From Pirellulales bacterium (GTDB lineage: Bacteria > Planctomycetota > Planctomycetia > Pirellulales > JAEUIK01), in NCBI GenBank assembly GCA_019694455.1, contig JAIBBY010000010.1, positions 1-64,000 of the forward strand: a stretch of 64,000 nt of DNA. Reading direction: 5' to 3'. The notes below the pieces were generated by a model, which saw only the letters and a program-made list of their open reading frames with translations, was not told the DNA's origin and did no database searches. The position numbers and the translations under genes are program-made. Positions 30,170 to 38,936 of this stretch are shown piece by piece (within the stretch, counting starts at the first letter, position 1; the number at the start of each line of letters is the position of its first letter).

Positions 30170-31909
30170 ATGCCAGAATCTCATCCCCCCATGAACAACG
30201 CCGGCGTGGCCGCGGCCTTGGAACAAGTGGCCGATTTGCTGGAACTGGATGGGGCGAATCCGTTTCGCGTGCGCGCGTATCGCAACGGCGCGCAGGCGGT
30301 GTTGGAGTTGCCGGAACAGGTGGCCGCGATCGTGGCCGATCCGAATCGCCAGTTGACCGACATTCGCGGCATTGGCGCCGATCTGGCAGACAAGATCGGG
30401 CGGCTGGTCACGACCGGAGAATTGCCGCTCTTGGCGGAGCTATTGGAGCGCATCCCACAGAGCGTGCTCACGCTGTCGCGTGTGCCAGGGGTGGGACCCA
30501 AGAAGGCGGCGGCGTTGTTTCGCGAGCTCAAAATCGCCACACTCGATCAATTGCGCGCCGCGTGCGAAGCGCAAGAGGTGCGTGGGTTAAAAGGCTTTGG
30601 CGCCAAGACAGAGGCGGCCATACTTGCCGGTCTGTCGCTAGCCAGCGAAGCCGATCGACGCACGTACTGGGCCGATGCCGATCTGATCGCGCACGGAGCG
30701 CTCGAACATCTGCGCGGCTGCAAGGGGATCTTGAAGCTCGAAGCGGCGGGCAGTTACCGGCGTGGTCGCGAGACGGTGGCCGATCTCGATTTTCTGGCCG
30801 TCGCCAAACAGCCGGGTGCGGCGATGGATCGGCTGGCCACACTGTCGGGGGTGGCCGAAGTGATAGCGCGCGGCGACACCAAAATGTCGGTTCGACTGGA
30901 GAGCGGCATGCAGGTTGATCTGCGTGTCGTGCCAGAAGAATCGTTCGGCGCGGCCCTGCAATATTTCACGGGATCAAAACAGCACAATGTGACGCTGCGC
31001 GGACTGGCGAAGGATCGCGGACTGAAGATCAACGAATATGGCGTGTATCGGGGGGACGAATGGATTGCCGGCCGAACCGAGGAGGAGGTGTACGCCACTC
31101 TCGATTTGCCATGCTTTCCGCCTGAGATTCGTGAGGCGCGCTGGGAGTTCGATTGGGCGGCGGCGGGCCCCTTGCCGCGATTGGTGGAGTTGGCCGACCT
31201 GCGCGGCGATTTGCACATGCACACCAGCGCCACCGACGGCAAGGCGACCTTGGAAGAGATGTGCGCCGCGGCAGTCGAACGAGGATTGGATTACATCGCG
31301 ATCACCGATCACTCGAAACGAGTCTCGATGGCCAACGGGCTGAACGCCGAACGCCTGCGCGCTCAGTGGCGCGAGATCGATCGGGCGCGAGCGCTGTTTC
31401 CACAGCTCACGATACTCAAGGGAATCGAGTGCGACATTCTGGAAAAGGGGGGCATGGACCTGGCCGACGACGTGCTGGCCGAGGCCGATTGGGTGATCGC
31501 CAGCGTCCACTACGGGCAGAACCAGCCGCGCGACCAAATCACCGATCGCATTATCGGCGCGATTCGGAACCCACATGTGTCGATCGTCGCGCATCCGACG
31601 GGGCGGCTGATCAATCGGCGCAAGCCTTACGAGGTCGATCTGGGCGCGGTGATCCAGGCGGCGCGCGAGCATGGCAAGCTGCTGGAGTTGAACGCCAATC
31701 CGGCGCGGCTTGACTTGGACGATCTGGCCTGTGGGCAAGCGCGACTTCAAGGCGTGCCAATCGTGATTTCTTCCGACGCGCATGCCACCGGCGGCATCGA
31801 CGTGCTGCGTTACGGCGTACTACAAGCGCGGCGCGGCGGCCTGACGCGCGAACAGGTTGGCAACACACGGCCGTGGAGCGAATTGACGAAGCTCGTCCGC
31901 CGTGGATGA
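30170..31909 (+). CDS. polX: DNA polymerase X family, with PHP exonuclease domain
   Basis: 579 residues. Helix-hairpin-helix N-terminus (GANPFRVRAYRNGAQAV; LSRVPGVGPKKAAALF), then the Pol beta palm: GSYRRGRETVADLDFLA with the DxD metal site and SGMQVDLRVVPEE with the third Asp. The C-terminal PHP domain (about 345-575) shows DLHMHTSATDGKATLEE, YIAITDHSKRV, IASVHYG, IVAHPTGRL and ISSDAHATGG, all metal ligands. Bacterial PolX fills gaps and has 3'-5' exonuclease and AP-endonuclease activity in base excision repair. GGAG lies 6 bases before the ATG. Confidence 0.96.
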   Translation: MPESHPPMNNAGVAAALEQVADLLELDGANPFRVRAYRNGAQAVLELPEQVAAIVADPNRQLTDIRGIGADLADKIGRLVTTGELPLLAELLERIPQSVLTLSRVPGVGPKKAAALFRELKIATLDQLRAACEAQEVRGLKGFGAKTEAAILAGLSLASEADRRTYWADADLIAHGALEHLRGCKGILKLEAAGSYRRGRETVADLDFLAVAKQPGAAMDRLATLSGVAEVIARGDTKMSVRLESGMQVDLRVVPEESFGAALQYFTGSKQHNVTLRGLAKDRGLKINEYGVYRGDEWIAGRTEEEVYATLDLPCFPPEIREARWEFDWAAAGPLPRLVELADLRGDLHMHTSATDGKATLEEMCAAAVERGLDYIAITDHSKRVSMANGLNAERLRAQWREIDRARALFPQLTILKGIECDILEKGGMDLADDVLAEADWVIASVHYGQNQPRDQITDRIIGAIRNPHVSIVAHPTGRLINRRKPYEVDLGAVIQAAREHGKLLELNANPARLDLDDLACGQARLQGVPIVISSDAHATGGIDVLRYGVLQARRGGLTREQVGNTRPWSELTKLVRRG

Positions 31910-31931
31910 AGCAAAGCCCACGCGAGGCCTG

Positions 31932-34637
31932 TCAGCGGCTCGGCGGTTGCGGGAGCCGTGACCGCACCAGGTCTTGTGGGCGGCCGAGACGCTCGATCGC
32001 CACATCGTCGATCCAGACTTGCCCCAGCCCGGTAAGAGCGAATTGCACGCTCACTGGTCGGCTGTCGGTGGCCACGCGATAGACGACGAACTCTTGCCAG
32101 GTTGGCGCGGCGTCGACGCGCTGGGCCAGCGCCGGGCCGCCAATGCTGTCGATAATCATGAGTCCGTCGACGCTGCCCGCGATGCCGGGCGCGCGGACCC
32201 AACCGTGGATTTTGAGCAGTTCGCCGGTGGCGACCTGCACGCCAGGGCTGGTGACCCACACGGGAGGCGATTCGACGACCACCGGGGGGGCGGCGGGATC
32301 GAGCGGCTGCGCCCAAAGCCGCAGGCTGTAGCGTCCAAGCCGCGGCTCGACGGCCGACAATTCGGCGCCGGTCTTGATGCCGCGTTCTTCGTAGCGCACG
32401 TGCTGCCAGCCCGATTGATCGAGCACGCCGAGTTGCTCAAAGTCGCCGCCGAGCAAGCCAGCGGAAATGAATTGCGAACGCCCAAGAAAGGCCTGCGACG
32501 CGGGTAGCTCGGGCAGAGAGACAAAGGTGGTGGCCAGCGGATTGACGAGGGGCGAAGCGAGTGGTTTGACCAGCGCATCCCAATGAGCGCGTTCGATCAA
32601 GCGCAAGGGACGCACGGCGCGCTGCGCGGCGGTGGCGGCCGCGGGGAAGCGGCCTGCCTGCAGATGGCCATCGGCCTCGCTGAGGTAGCGGCCGGCCAAA
32701 CTCAGATACTCCGCGCTCTTGGGCACATTGAGGCGCTGGGCGACCAGGTGACTATGAATCTCGTTCACTAGCCCCCAGCGCTCGCTCGCCAATTCGAATT
32801 CGAGCATCGCGGCGCGATCGCTAATCGCGGCCAGACGCTGGCTGACGTGTTGAACCGCCACGGCGTCGCCGGTGAGCAGCACAATCGAAGTCAGGCCGAA
32901 TTCGTCGAGGGTGACTCGTGTCCCCCCTGCCACCCGCTTGTGCCGAGGCATCGGCAGATCGGCGAACGTGATTTCGTAGGCGGAACTGGATTCAGGGACG
33001 CCCGGCACGGTGAACGAAACGTTGGTTCCGGCAAGCTGACCGGGGACGAATTGCGCGCCGCGGCCCGACCAGAGAGGCAACAAAACGCGCGCGTGGCTGC
33101 TCTCGAAGACGGCGGCCAAGGCTTCGGGATCGCTACCGGGCACCGTCATGGTGAAGTTGCCAGTGGCGGCCCAGCGCTCGACGAGCGACAGTTCGAGATT
33201 GATTAGTTCCAGCGTGCGGGCGCGATGGCGAGTGGCGGGGGAGGGATCGTCGAGTCGCGTGCGCGAATCGAACAATAGTCCGCGCGCGCCGCCGGCGATG
33301 GCGGTGTAAGCTGCCAGTCGAATCTGTTCGCTTTGCAGCGGCGTTTGCGCCACACGGCCGGACGAGAAGCGACGAATCTGTTCGGTCAGTTCCGGTATCG
33401 GCTCGGTCTGCACCGTGGCCCAGATCGGGGTGCCAGGGTGGGCGAGTTGGGGGCGCTCGCGCAGCCAGGAGAGATAACGCGGCAGTTCCAAGCTGGAGCC
33501 AATGGGAGATCGGCTCATGACCAACACATCGCAGGCGCGCGAGTAACTGCGCAGATCGGTGAGGGGCTGACACACGAGCGGGCGGGAGAATTCGCGATCG
33601 CGAACGCGAATCAACTCGGCGCTGGCTTTGATGGCATCGAGTTGCGCGCCGGTCAAGCCCTCGCCCAGATTCCAAACAAGCACCCGATCGTATTGCCTGC
33701 CGAGGACCGAGGGGGCGGCGGCGCCACTGGTGAGGGCGGCGCCCAGCGTGTCGTCGGCAAGGGGCGGACAGATGAACCACAGATCGAGCCGCAACGCGGC
33801 GGCGGCCATTTCGGCGGTCGGCGGTCCGCCTAGCAACAGCGTGTTAAAGCCAAGTCCCTTGAGAAAGTCGAGCGGTTCGCCCCGATAGGCGATAGCGCGC
33901 GGAAAGAAGGGAGCGTCTGCCACCAAAATGCTGGGGCCGTTTAAGCGCACCTGCGGCGGACGGCGCGCCGGGGCCGGCGGCGGCTGCGCCGATTGAATAT
34001 TGGCCACCGTGTTGACCGAAGGGCGCGGGGCGCCACTGTCGACCAGGCCGGCCACTTGCAGGTCGTCGACCCATAACGTCGCGATGCCGGCGGCGGGGGG
34101 AATGCTGAGCACCAGCCGATCGACGTAGGCCTCGCGAGTGTCGATCGAGGGACCGTGTTGCACCCGCAGCGCGCGGGCGCTTTGTTCCAGCAATTGCGGC
34201 AGGCCTTCGATGGCCAGCTCTTGCCAGGAGCCAACCGCGCGATAGGAGGCGCCGCCAAGCAAGGTGGTGATGGGCAGTCCCGCCACGTCGCGCGAGCGGG
34301 GCAACACCACGCGGGCCCAGAACTGCACCTGCGGTCGATTCGACCTGATCCAGAGTCGGGCGGCCAGCTCGTCGATGACGCGCGCGCCCGCCAGCGGATA
34401 GTGGAAATAGACGGGTGATTGTCCGGCGGCGGCGACGGAGATGGTTTCGCTAGCGGCGCCGTCGTGGCGATCGAGACGGGAGATTTCGTGCCGCTCGACG
34501 CGAAAGGCGCCGCGCCCCTGCGGTTCTCCCCAGCGGAAGTCGGGGCCTTCAAAGCCATCGCGCAAGAGTCCATTCGACGGCGGAACATCGCCGGCCAGGC
34601 CGAGCATCAATCCCAAGATGATGGCGGTGACTGTCAA
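31932..34637 (-). CDS. Large exported protein of unknown function
   Basis: 901 residues. Residues 1-16 (MTVTAIILGLMLGLAG) look like a signal peptide. The first ~220 residues resemble a carbohydrate-binding, jelly-roll region (FRWGEPQGRGAFRVERHE, VYFHYPLAGARVIDELAA). Residues 230-470 may be a TIM-barrel-like domain (LDFLKGLGFNTLLLGGPPT, VLVWNLGEGLTGAQLD, RGLLFDSRTRL), as in glycoside-hydrolase relatives, but no catalytic pair is certain. The last ~130 residues are again beta-rich (VWVTSPGVQVATGEL, VQFALTGLGQVWIDDVAIE), like a carbohydrate-binding module. It ends 23 bp from the convergent polX stop. Function not assigned. Confidence 0.75.
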   Translation of the reverse strand: MTVTAIILGLMLGLAGDVPPSNGLLRDGFEGPDFRWGEPQGRGAFRVERHEISRLDRHDGAASETISVAAAGQSPVYFHYPLAGARVIDELAARLWIRSNRPQVQFWARVVLPRSRDVAGLPITTLLGGASYRAVGSWQELAIEGLPQLLEQSARALRVQHGPSIDTREAYVDRLVLSIPPAAGIATLWVDDLQVAGLVDSGAPRPSVNTVANIQSAQPPPAPARRPPQVRLNGPSILVADAPFFPRAIAYRGEPLDFLKGLGFNTLLLGGPPTAEMAAAALRLDLWFICPPLADDTLGAALTSGAAAPSVLGRQYDRVLVWNLGEGLTGAQLDAIKASAELIRVRDREFSRPLVCQPLTDLRSYSRACDVLVMSRSPIGSSLELPRYLSWLRERPQLAHPGTPIWATVQTEPIPELTEQIRRFSSGRVAQTPLQSEQIRLAAYTAIAGGARGLLFDSRTRLDDPSPATRHRARTLELINLELSLVERWAATGNFTMTVPGSDPEALAAVFESSHARVLLPLWSGRGAQFVPGQLAGTNVSFTVPGVPESSSAYEITFADLPMPRHKRVAGGTRVTLDEFGLTSIVLLTGDAVAVQHVSQRLAAISDRAAMLEFELASERWGLVNEIHSHLVAQRLNVPKSAEYLSLAGRYLSEADGHLQAGRFPAAATAAQRAVRPLRLIERAHWDALVKPLASPLVNPLATTFVSLPELPASQAFLGRSQFISAGLLGGDFEQLGVLDQSGWQHVRYEERGIKTGAELSAVEPRLGRYSLRLWAQPLDPAAPPVVVESPPVWVTSPGVQVATGELLKIHGWVRAPGIAGSVDGLMIIDSIGGPALAQRVDAAPTWQEFVVYRVATDSRPVSVQFALTGLGQVWIDDVAIERLGRPQDLVRSRLPQPPSR

Positions 34638-34943
34638 TGCAGGTTACTTGCGCAATATAAAGCGATCGCGTCCTGCGCGAGGCTGCGGAATCTAGCGAAT
34701 AGGCGCAGCGCGGGCGCAGTGCCGCCAGTGTGGCGAAAAGTGCTTGTAGTGTGATTTGTGCAACCGGGCTAGAGCGGCTTGTTTCCTTTTTGCACCAGTG
34801 CTAGAACGAAATGACGGGCCTGATTCGCGGCAAACCATCTAGATTCCGGCACTTGCGCGCCGGACCGGCCGCCGTCGAACCAAGTGGCACGAGGACTGCT
34901 TCCGGTAAGAAGCCATCAACCGCCAAGCACGCCGAGGAACACC

Positions 34944-35231
34944 ATGAGCCACGCATCGCGAGTTTTGAAACCGGCCGTCGAAGAGGTCCCTCCCGACCTG
35001 ATTGCCTTGGGCTCCGCCATCGAAGGTTTGCCGCTGGAGCACCGGCAGTCGCTGGAGCCGATCTATCATCGCGTGGTCGAGAGCACCAAGCGCCGCCGGC
35101 GGATATTGGCGCTCGTTCAAGAAGCGCTGGGGCAATTGCGGTTGGATATGAAATATCTGGTCTTCGATCTCGAAGCGACTCGCCGCGAGCGAGATGAATT
35201 TCAACGTCAATTAAAAGAAGACGTGGATTGA
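34944..35231 (+). CDS. Small conserved helical protein, unknown
   Basis: 95 residues from the ATG at 34944, which has GAGGA 5 bases upstream. An in-frame ATG 60 bp earlier is Arg/Pro-rich and less likely. The protein is mostly charged helix: LIALGSAIEGLPLEHRQSL, then ESTKRRRRILALVQEALGQL and FDLEATRRERDEFQRQL. No signal, membrane segment or known motif. I recall similar proteins only from planctomycetes, but could not check. The 306 bp between it and the divergent 901-residue gene show no recognised site. Confidence 0.72.
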   Translation: MSHASRVLKPAVEEVPPDLIALGSAIEGLPLEHRQSLEPIYHRVVESTKRRRRILALVQEALGQLRLDMKYLVFDLEATRRERDEFQRQLKEDVD

Positions 35232-35284
35232 GTTTCGGTCGGCGATGCCAACCGAAACTCGAGCAGGAGAAAATTAGAACAGTG

Positions 35285-35333
35285 GAGCAGGTGAGTAGGA
35301 GCGCCTTCTCAATCATCCACTGATCACCTGCTC
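35285..35333. repeat. Inverted, heptamer-like repeat before the IVS protein gene
   Basis: A 10-bp perfect inverted repeat (GAGCAGGTGA at 35285-35294 and TCACCTGCTC at 35324-35333) flanked by related 7-base units (AGTGGAG, CAGGTGA, GTAGGAG on the left; CCACTGA, TCACCTG on the right). It lies about 60 bp before the four-helix-bundle gene. It could form a hairpin or mark an old mobile unit. Confidence 0.65.
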
Positions 35334-35391
35334 CCCTGCTCATTGTCACCACCTGTCACATGCTGGACACAGTCCACTTGCGAGACCGTCG

Positions 35392-35754
35392 ATGGCCTTC
35401 ATGTTTGAACGACTGGAGGTCTACCAAAAAGCTGTTACGTTCGCCGACGATATTGCCGCATTGACCCAGGAGTTTCCGCGAGGATTCGGTTTCCTGACTA
35501 GCCAGTTGAATCGTGCCGCGCTGTCAATTGCCACCAATGTGGCCGAAGGCAACGGCAGATCCACCAAGCTAGATCGAAAACGATTCTTCACGATCGCGCG
35601 AGGATCGCTTCAGGAATGCGTCCCATTGCTTGAAATCGCCCATCGGCGAGGACTGATCAAGGTGACCATTCACGCGAGATTGCGTAACGAATTGGAAACA
35701 ATTGCCAAAATGGTGAGCGGTCTTATTCGCGGCTTGGAACGACGGCAAGTCTAA
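35392..35754 (+). CDS. Four-helix-bundle protein (23S rRNA intervening-sequence type)
   Basis: 120 residues. The family signature is clear: FERLEVYQKAVTFADDIA, then LTSQLNRAALSIATNVAEG with the conserved NxAEGN, then FFTIARGSLQECVPLLEIA. These proteins are homologous to ORFs in 23S rRNA intervening sequences and are scattered singly across many genomes; their role is not known. It follows a heptamer-type inverted repeat and is closed by a strong terminator 19 bp after the stop, so it is a self-contained unit. Confidence 0.9.
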   Translation: MAFMFERLEVYQKAVTFADDIAALTQEFPRGFGFLTSQLNRAALSIATNVAEGNGRSTKLDRKRFFTIARGSLQECVPLLEIAHRRGLIKVTIHARLRNELETIAKMVSGLIRGLERRQV

Positions 35755-35773
35755 CCCTCCCCGGGTTGTCTAG

Positions 35774-35812
35774 CGCCCCGCGCCTCCTGGATCTGGAGGC
35801 GCGGGGCGTTTT
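35774..35812 (+). terminator. Strong rho-independent terminator
   Basis: A 14-bp perfect GC-rich stem (CGCCCCGCGCCTCC at 35774-35787, complement at 35795-35808), 7-base loop, then TTTT. It closes the four-helix-bundle gene. Confidence 0.95.
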
Positions 35813-36483
35813 CGTTGCGCGATTCTGCCTCGCGGCCAATTGGGCGCACTCCTGGCGGTGAGCAAACAACGCGGCGCGCCGCGCTCGTCTTGCCGGCGCC
35901 GCGAATGTAGCAAAGGGGTGGCTCAATAAGCAAAACGATACTTCGCGCCGTCGCGCTTGGCGGCGCGTCGGGTTTTCAGAAAAACAGGGGGTTGGACTCC
36001 GACAACTCCGATTTCGACAGCGGCCAAATTCGCGCGGTTCCGCGGCGCAACACCATCGACAACAAGGGGTTCGCGCATGATGGCAGCGAGGGCGGGGCCG
36101 CCAGGGTTTTCGGAGTTTTCGGAATTGGCCTCCGATAACTATTCGAGTCGCGGATCGCCTACAGTGCGCCGGGTTTGGAAAACAGAATCGGGATTCTGTT
36201 TTTTGGGTCGTGGGTCGGAATCGGGGCGCTGGGGGGCACGGTCGTGGATTTTCGTCTGGTCCGCAGCCTGCCAAATGTCGAGTGGAATGCGGCGAATAGG
36301 CTAGGAACCAGGATACCGGCAAACGGCGCCAGAATGGCCCGGTTTTCAACCCAATTGCGACCCTGCGGGTGAGCGAATACGATTGACCATTGGCCAGTAC
36401 GATTCATGGCGCACGCGCCTGCGCCGGAAGTATGCGCCAAGGAACTTGCGCCGTCAGAGGCACATTGAACGTCGGAACTTTTC
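35813..36483. other. 671-bp non-coding stretch with hairpins
   Basis: No convincing gene. It holds an imperfect inverted repeat (about 35995-36012 with about 36112-36130; TCCGA-rich) and a second terminator-like hairpin at 36179-36204 (AAAACAGAAT / ATTCTGTTTT, 4-base loop, then T). The last 100 bp presumably carry the promoter of the Ser/Thr kinase gene. A structured RNA is possible but not shown. Confidence 0.5.
36179..36204 (+). terminator. Terminator-like hairpin in non-coding stretch
   Basis: A 10-bp A/T-rich perfect stem (AAAACAGAAT at 36179-36188, ATTCTGTTTT at 36193-36202) with loop CGGG, followed by more T. There is no gene immediately before it, so it may end a non-coding transcript or be a fossil. 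Confidence 0.55.
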
Positions 36484-38037
36484 ATGGGCGAGCAGACCGC
36501 TGAACAGATCGCCCATCGCGTGGTCGAAGTTGGATTGTTGGACGACCGCCAAATGCAGGCCGCGTGGGGAGAGTTCGGCCGCACCGATGCCACGCCCGAC
36601 GAGTTCTTGCAGTTCTTGGTTCGCCGCGAGTTGTTGACCAACTATCAGGTGACGCGGCTGCTAAACGGCGAGCGCGGGGGTTATTTCTACGGCGACTATA
36701 AGGTGCTGTATCTGGTCTCAGCGGGATCGTTTGCCCGCGTGTACCGGGCGGTGGATCGGCGGAACGGCCGAGTGGTGGCGATCAAGCTGTTGCGACGGCG
36801 GTTTGCCGACAACCAGGAGCAGACCGAGCAGTTTGTACGCGAAGGGGAGATGGGACGTACGCTGCGGCATCCGAACATCGTGCCGATCTACGAGGTGTAT
36901 TCGAAAGGCGCCAACCATTTTCTGGTGATGGAGTTCGTCGAGGGGCATAACCTGCGCGACTTCTTGAAGATTCGCAAGAAGATTGATCCGCCCGAGGCGA
37001 CGCGGATGCTGGTCGACATCGCCAGCGGACTGAACTACGCGCATGGCCGGGGGGTGTGCCATCGCGATTTGAAGCTGACGAATGTGCTGGTGTCGAGCCG
37101 AGGCCAGGCGCGGCTGATCGACTTTGGCCTGGCCGGGGGGGACCTGGAGGACAACGAGGAAGAACTGGAGACCGCGGCGAATCCGCGGACGATCGACTAC
37201 GCGGGACTGGAGCGCGCCACCGGCGTGCGCAAGGATGACCCGCGCAGCGACATCTACTTTTTGGGCTGCATCTACTATTACATTTTGACGGGCAAATCGC
37301 CGCTGCAAGAAACCAAGGACCGGATTCAGCGCTTAAGCCGGCAGCGGTATATGGATGTGAAGCCGATCCATCGCATCGATCCCGACCTGCCGCGCGTGGT
37401 GGCGCTTTTGGTGAACAAGTCGATGGAGTTGGACGCCGACAAGCGCTATCAGACGCTGGGCCAGATGTTGGTGGACTTGAACATTGCCTATAAGCGGTTA
37501 CTGGCGGGGGGAGACAAGCAGGAGACGGCCGCCGACCTGGACAGCGACGCCGGCAAGGAGACCGTGGCCGCCAGCGACGAGGAGCGCAATCGGCTGACGG
37601 CGATGTTGATTCCGGAGCACCAAAGGCGCGTGCTGATGTTCGTGGAGTCGAACATTCGGATGCAGGACATCTTTCGCGACGGCATGAAGCGGTGCGGCTA
37701 TCGCGTGCTGCTTACCAGCGACCCGCAGCGGGCGATCGGCCGGCTGAAAGAAAACGCCAAGTCGGCCGATTGCGTGATCTTTTCGTCGGGCGACATTGGC
37801 CAGTCGGCGCTCGAGGCGTTCAACGAGTTTGGCCAGTGCGAGGAGACCAAGCACATTCCGGCGGTGCTCTTGTTGGGCGAGAAGCAGTCTGGCTGGCGCG
37901 AACACGCGCGAATCGACAAGCAACACCGTTTGATCGCGATGCCGATCAAATTGAAGGAATTGCGGAGCGTGCTCACGCAGCTTGTGCCGCCGTTGCCGGG
38001 CGAGGCGGCGGCGACCGGAGCGGCCAACGAGAACTGA
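36484..38037 (+). CDS. Ser/Thr protein kinase fused to a receiver-like domain
   Basis: 517 residues. An N-terminal helical region (1-65) is followed by an Hanks-type kinase domain: glycine loop region LVSAGSFARVYRA, VVAIKLLRRR with the ATP Lys, CHRDLKLTNVLV with the catalytic Asp, LIDFGLAGG (DFG) and DPRSDIYFLGCIYYYILTG. Residues about 380-500 look like a response-regulator receiver (RVLMFVESNIRMQDIFRDGM, ADCVIFSSGDIGQ, IPAVLLLGEKQ, LIAMPIKLKELRSVL), but Ser stands where the phospho-acceptor Asp should be. No membrane segment, so a soluble kinase. Ends 18 bp from the convergent UDG gene. Confidence 0.9.
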   Translation: MGEQTAEQIAHRVVEVGLLDDRQMQAAWGEFGRTDATPDEFLQFLVRRELLTNYQVTRLLNGERGGYFYGDYKVLYLVSAGSFARVYRAVDRRNGRVVAIKLLRRRFADNQEQTEQFVREGEMGRTLRHPNIVPIYEVYSKGANHFLVMEFVEGHNLRDFLKIRKKIDPPEATRMLVDIASGLNYAHGRGVCHRDLKLTNVLVSSRGQARLIDFGLAGGDLEDNEEELETAANPRTIDYAGLERATGVRKDDPRSDIYFLGCIYYYILTGKSPLQETKDRIQRLSRQRYMDVKPIHRIDPDLPRVVALLVNKSMELDADKRYQTLGQMLVDLNIAYKRLLAGGDKQETAADLDSDAGKETVAASDEERNRLTAMLIPEHQRRVLMFVESNIRMQDIFRDGMKRCGYRVLLTSDPQRAIGRLKENAKSADCVIFSSGDIGQSALEAFNEFGQCEETKHIPAVLLLGEKQSGWREHARIDKQHRLIAMPIKLKELRSVLTQLVPPLPGEAAATGAANEN

Positions 38038-38054
38038 ACGCGCCGTGCGCCCCT

Positions 38055-38921
38055 TTAGGGCAGTTTGACGCCCATGCGCTGCATGAGCAGCTTCATGTCT
38101 TCCCAGACGTCTTTCTTGGCGGCCGGGTTGCGCAACAGATAAGAGGGATGATAGGTGCAGAGCACGTTGGCGTCGCCGTATTTGTAAAAATTGCCGCGGA
38201 GCTTACCCATCGGCAATTGCAGATCGAGCAGCGAGCGCGAGGCGACGGCGCCGAGGCAGCAAATGAACTCGGGGCGAATGATCTGTAGCTGCCGCTCCAA
38301 ATAGCCGCGGCAGTTTTCGACCTCGTCTGGCAGCGGAATGCGATTGCCGGGCGGGCGGCATTTGAGCACGTTGAGAATGTAGACCTCGGCCCGATTGAGG
38401 GTGCAGGCCTCGATGATCTTGGTGAGCAGTTGCCCCGCGCGACCGACGAACGGGACGCCTTGCTGATCTTCGTCGGCGCCGGGCGCCTCGCCAATGAAGA
38501 CCAGCCGCGCCTTTGGATCGCCGACGCCGAAGACCGTTTGGGTGCGAGTAGAGGCAAGCTCCTTGCACTGCCGGCAAGCCGCCACTTCTGTTTGGACGAC
38601 CGCGAGGGCGTCGACGCGTTTGGCCAGCGGCAATGCGGCGCCAGACCAAGAGATATCTTTTTCGCGCCGAGGCGCGGGTGTTGCCGGCGCAGCGGGGGCA
38701 GGCGGAGCGGCGCGCGACGCGGATGGTGGCGCCGTGCTCGCGCGCGGAGGGGCGGGACGCGCCGTGGCGGCCTTGGCCGACTCGCCTCGCTTGGCCGCCG
38801 GGGTTGTGAGCTTGGCGGCGAGCTTGCGGTCGATCTGTTTGACGCCGGCCGATTCAAGGCTTTCGAGCGTCTGCACGACGGCGCGACGCAGATTGACCTG
38901 TCGCGGGGTCTTCCGTGACAT
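38055..38921 (-). CDS. Uracil-DNA glycosylase, family 4 (Fe-S)
   Basis: 288 residues. A low-complexity Ala/Pro/Arg linker (about 40-90) follows a basic N-terminus. The core has CRQC and KCRPPGNR...NC, giving four Cys for the 4Fe-4S cluster, motif A VFIGEAPGADEDQQG and motif B LCTYHPSYLLRNP. It removes uracil from DNA. The gene starts 15 bp after aspS on the same strand, so it is likely read through from aspS. Confidence 0.93.
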   Translation of the reverse strand: MSRKTPRQVNLRRAVVQTLESLESAGVKQIDRKLAAKLTTPAAKRGESAKAATARPAPPRASTAPPSASRAAPPAPAAPATPAPRREKDISWSGAALPLAKRVDALAVVQTEVAACRQCKELASTRTQTVFGVGDPKARLVFIGEAPGADEDQQGVPFVGRAGQLLTKIIEACTLNRAEVYILNVLKCRPPGNRIPLPDEVENCRGYLERQLQIIRPEFICCLGAVASRSLLDLQLPMGKLRGNFYKYGDANVLCTYHPSYLLRNPAAKKDVWEDMKLLMQRMGVKLP

Positions 38922-38936
38922 AGAAGTTCCTTCGCG

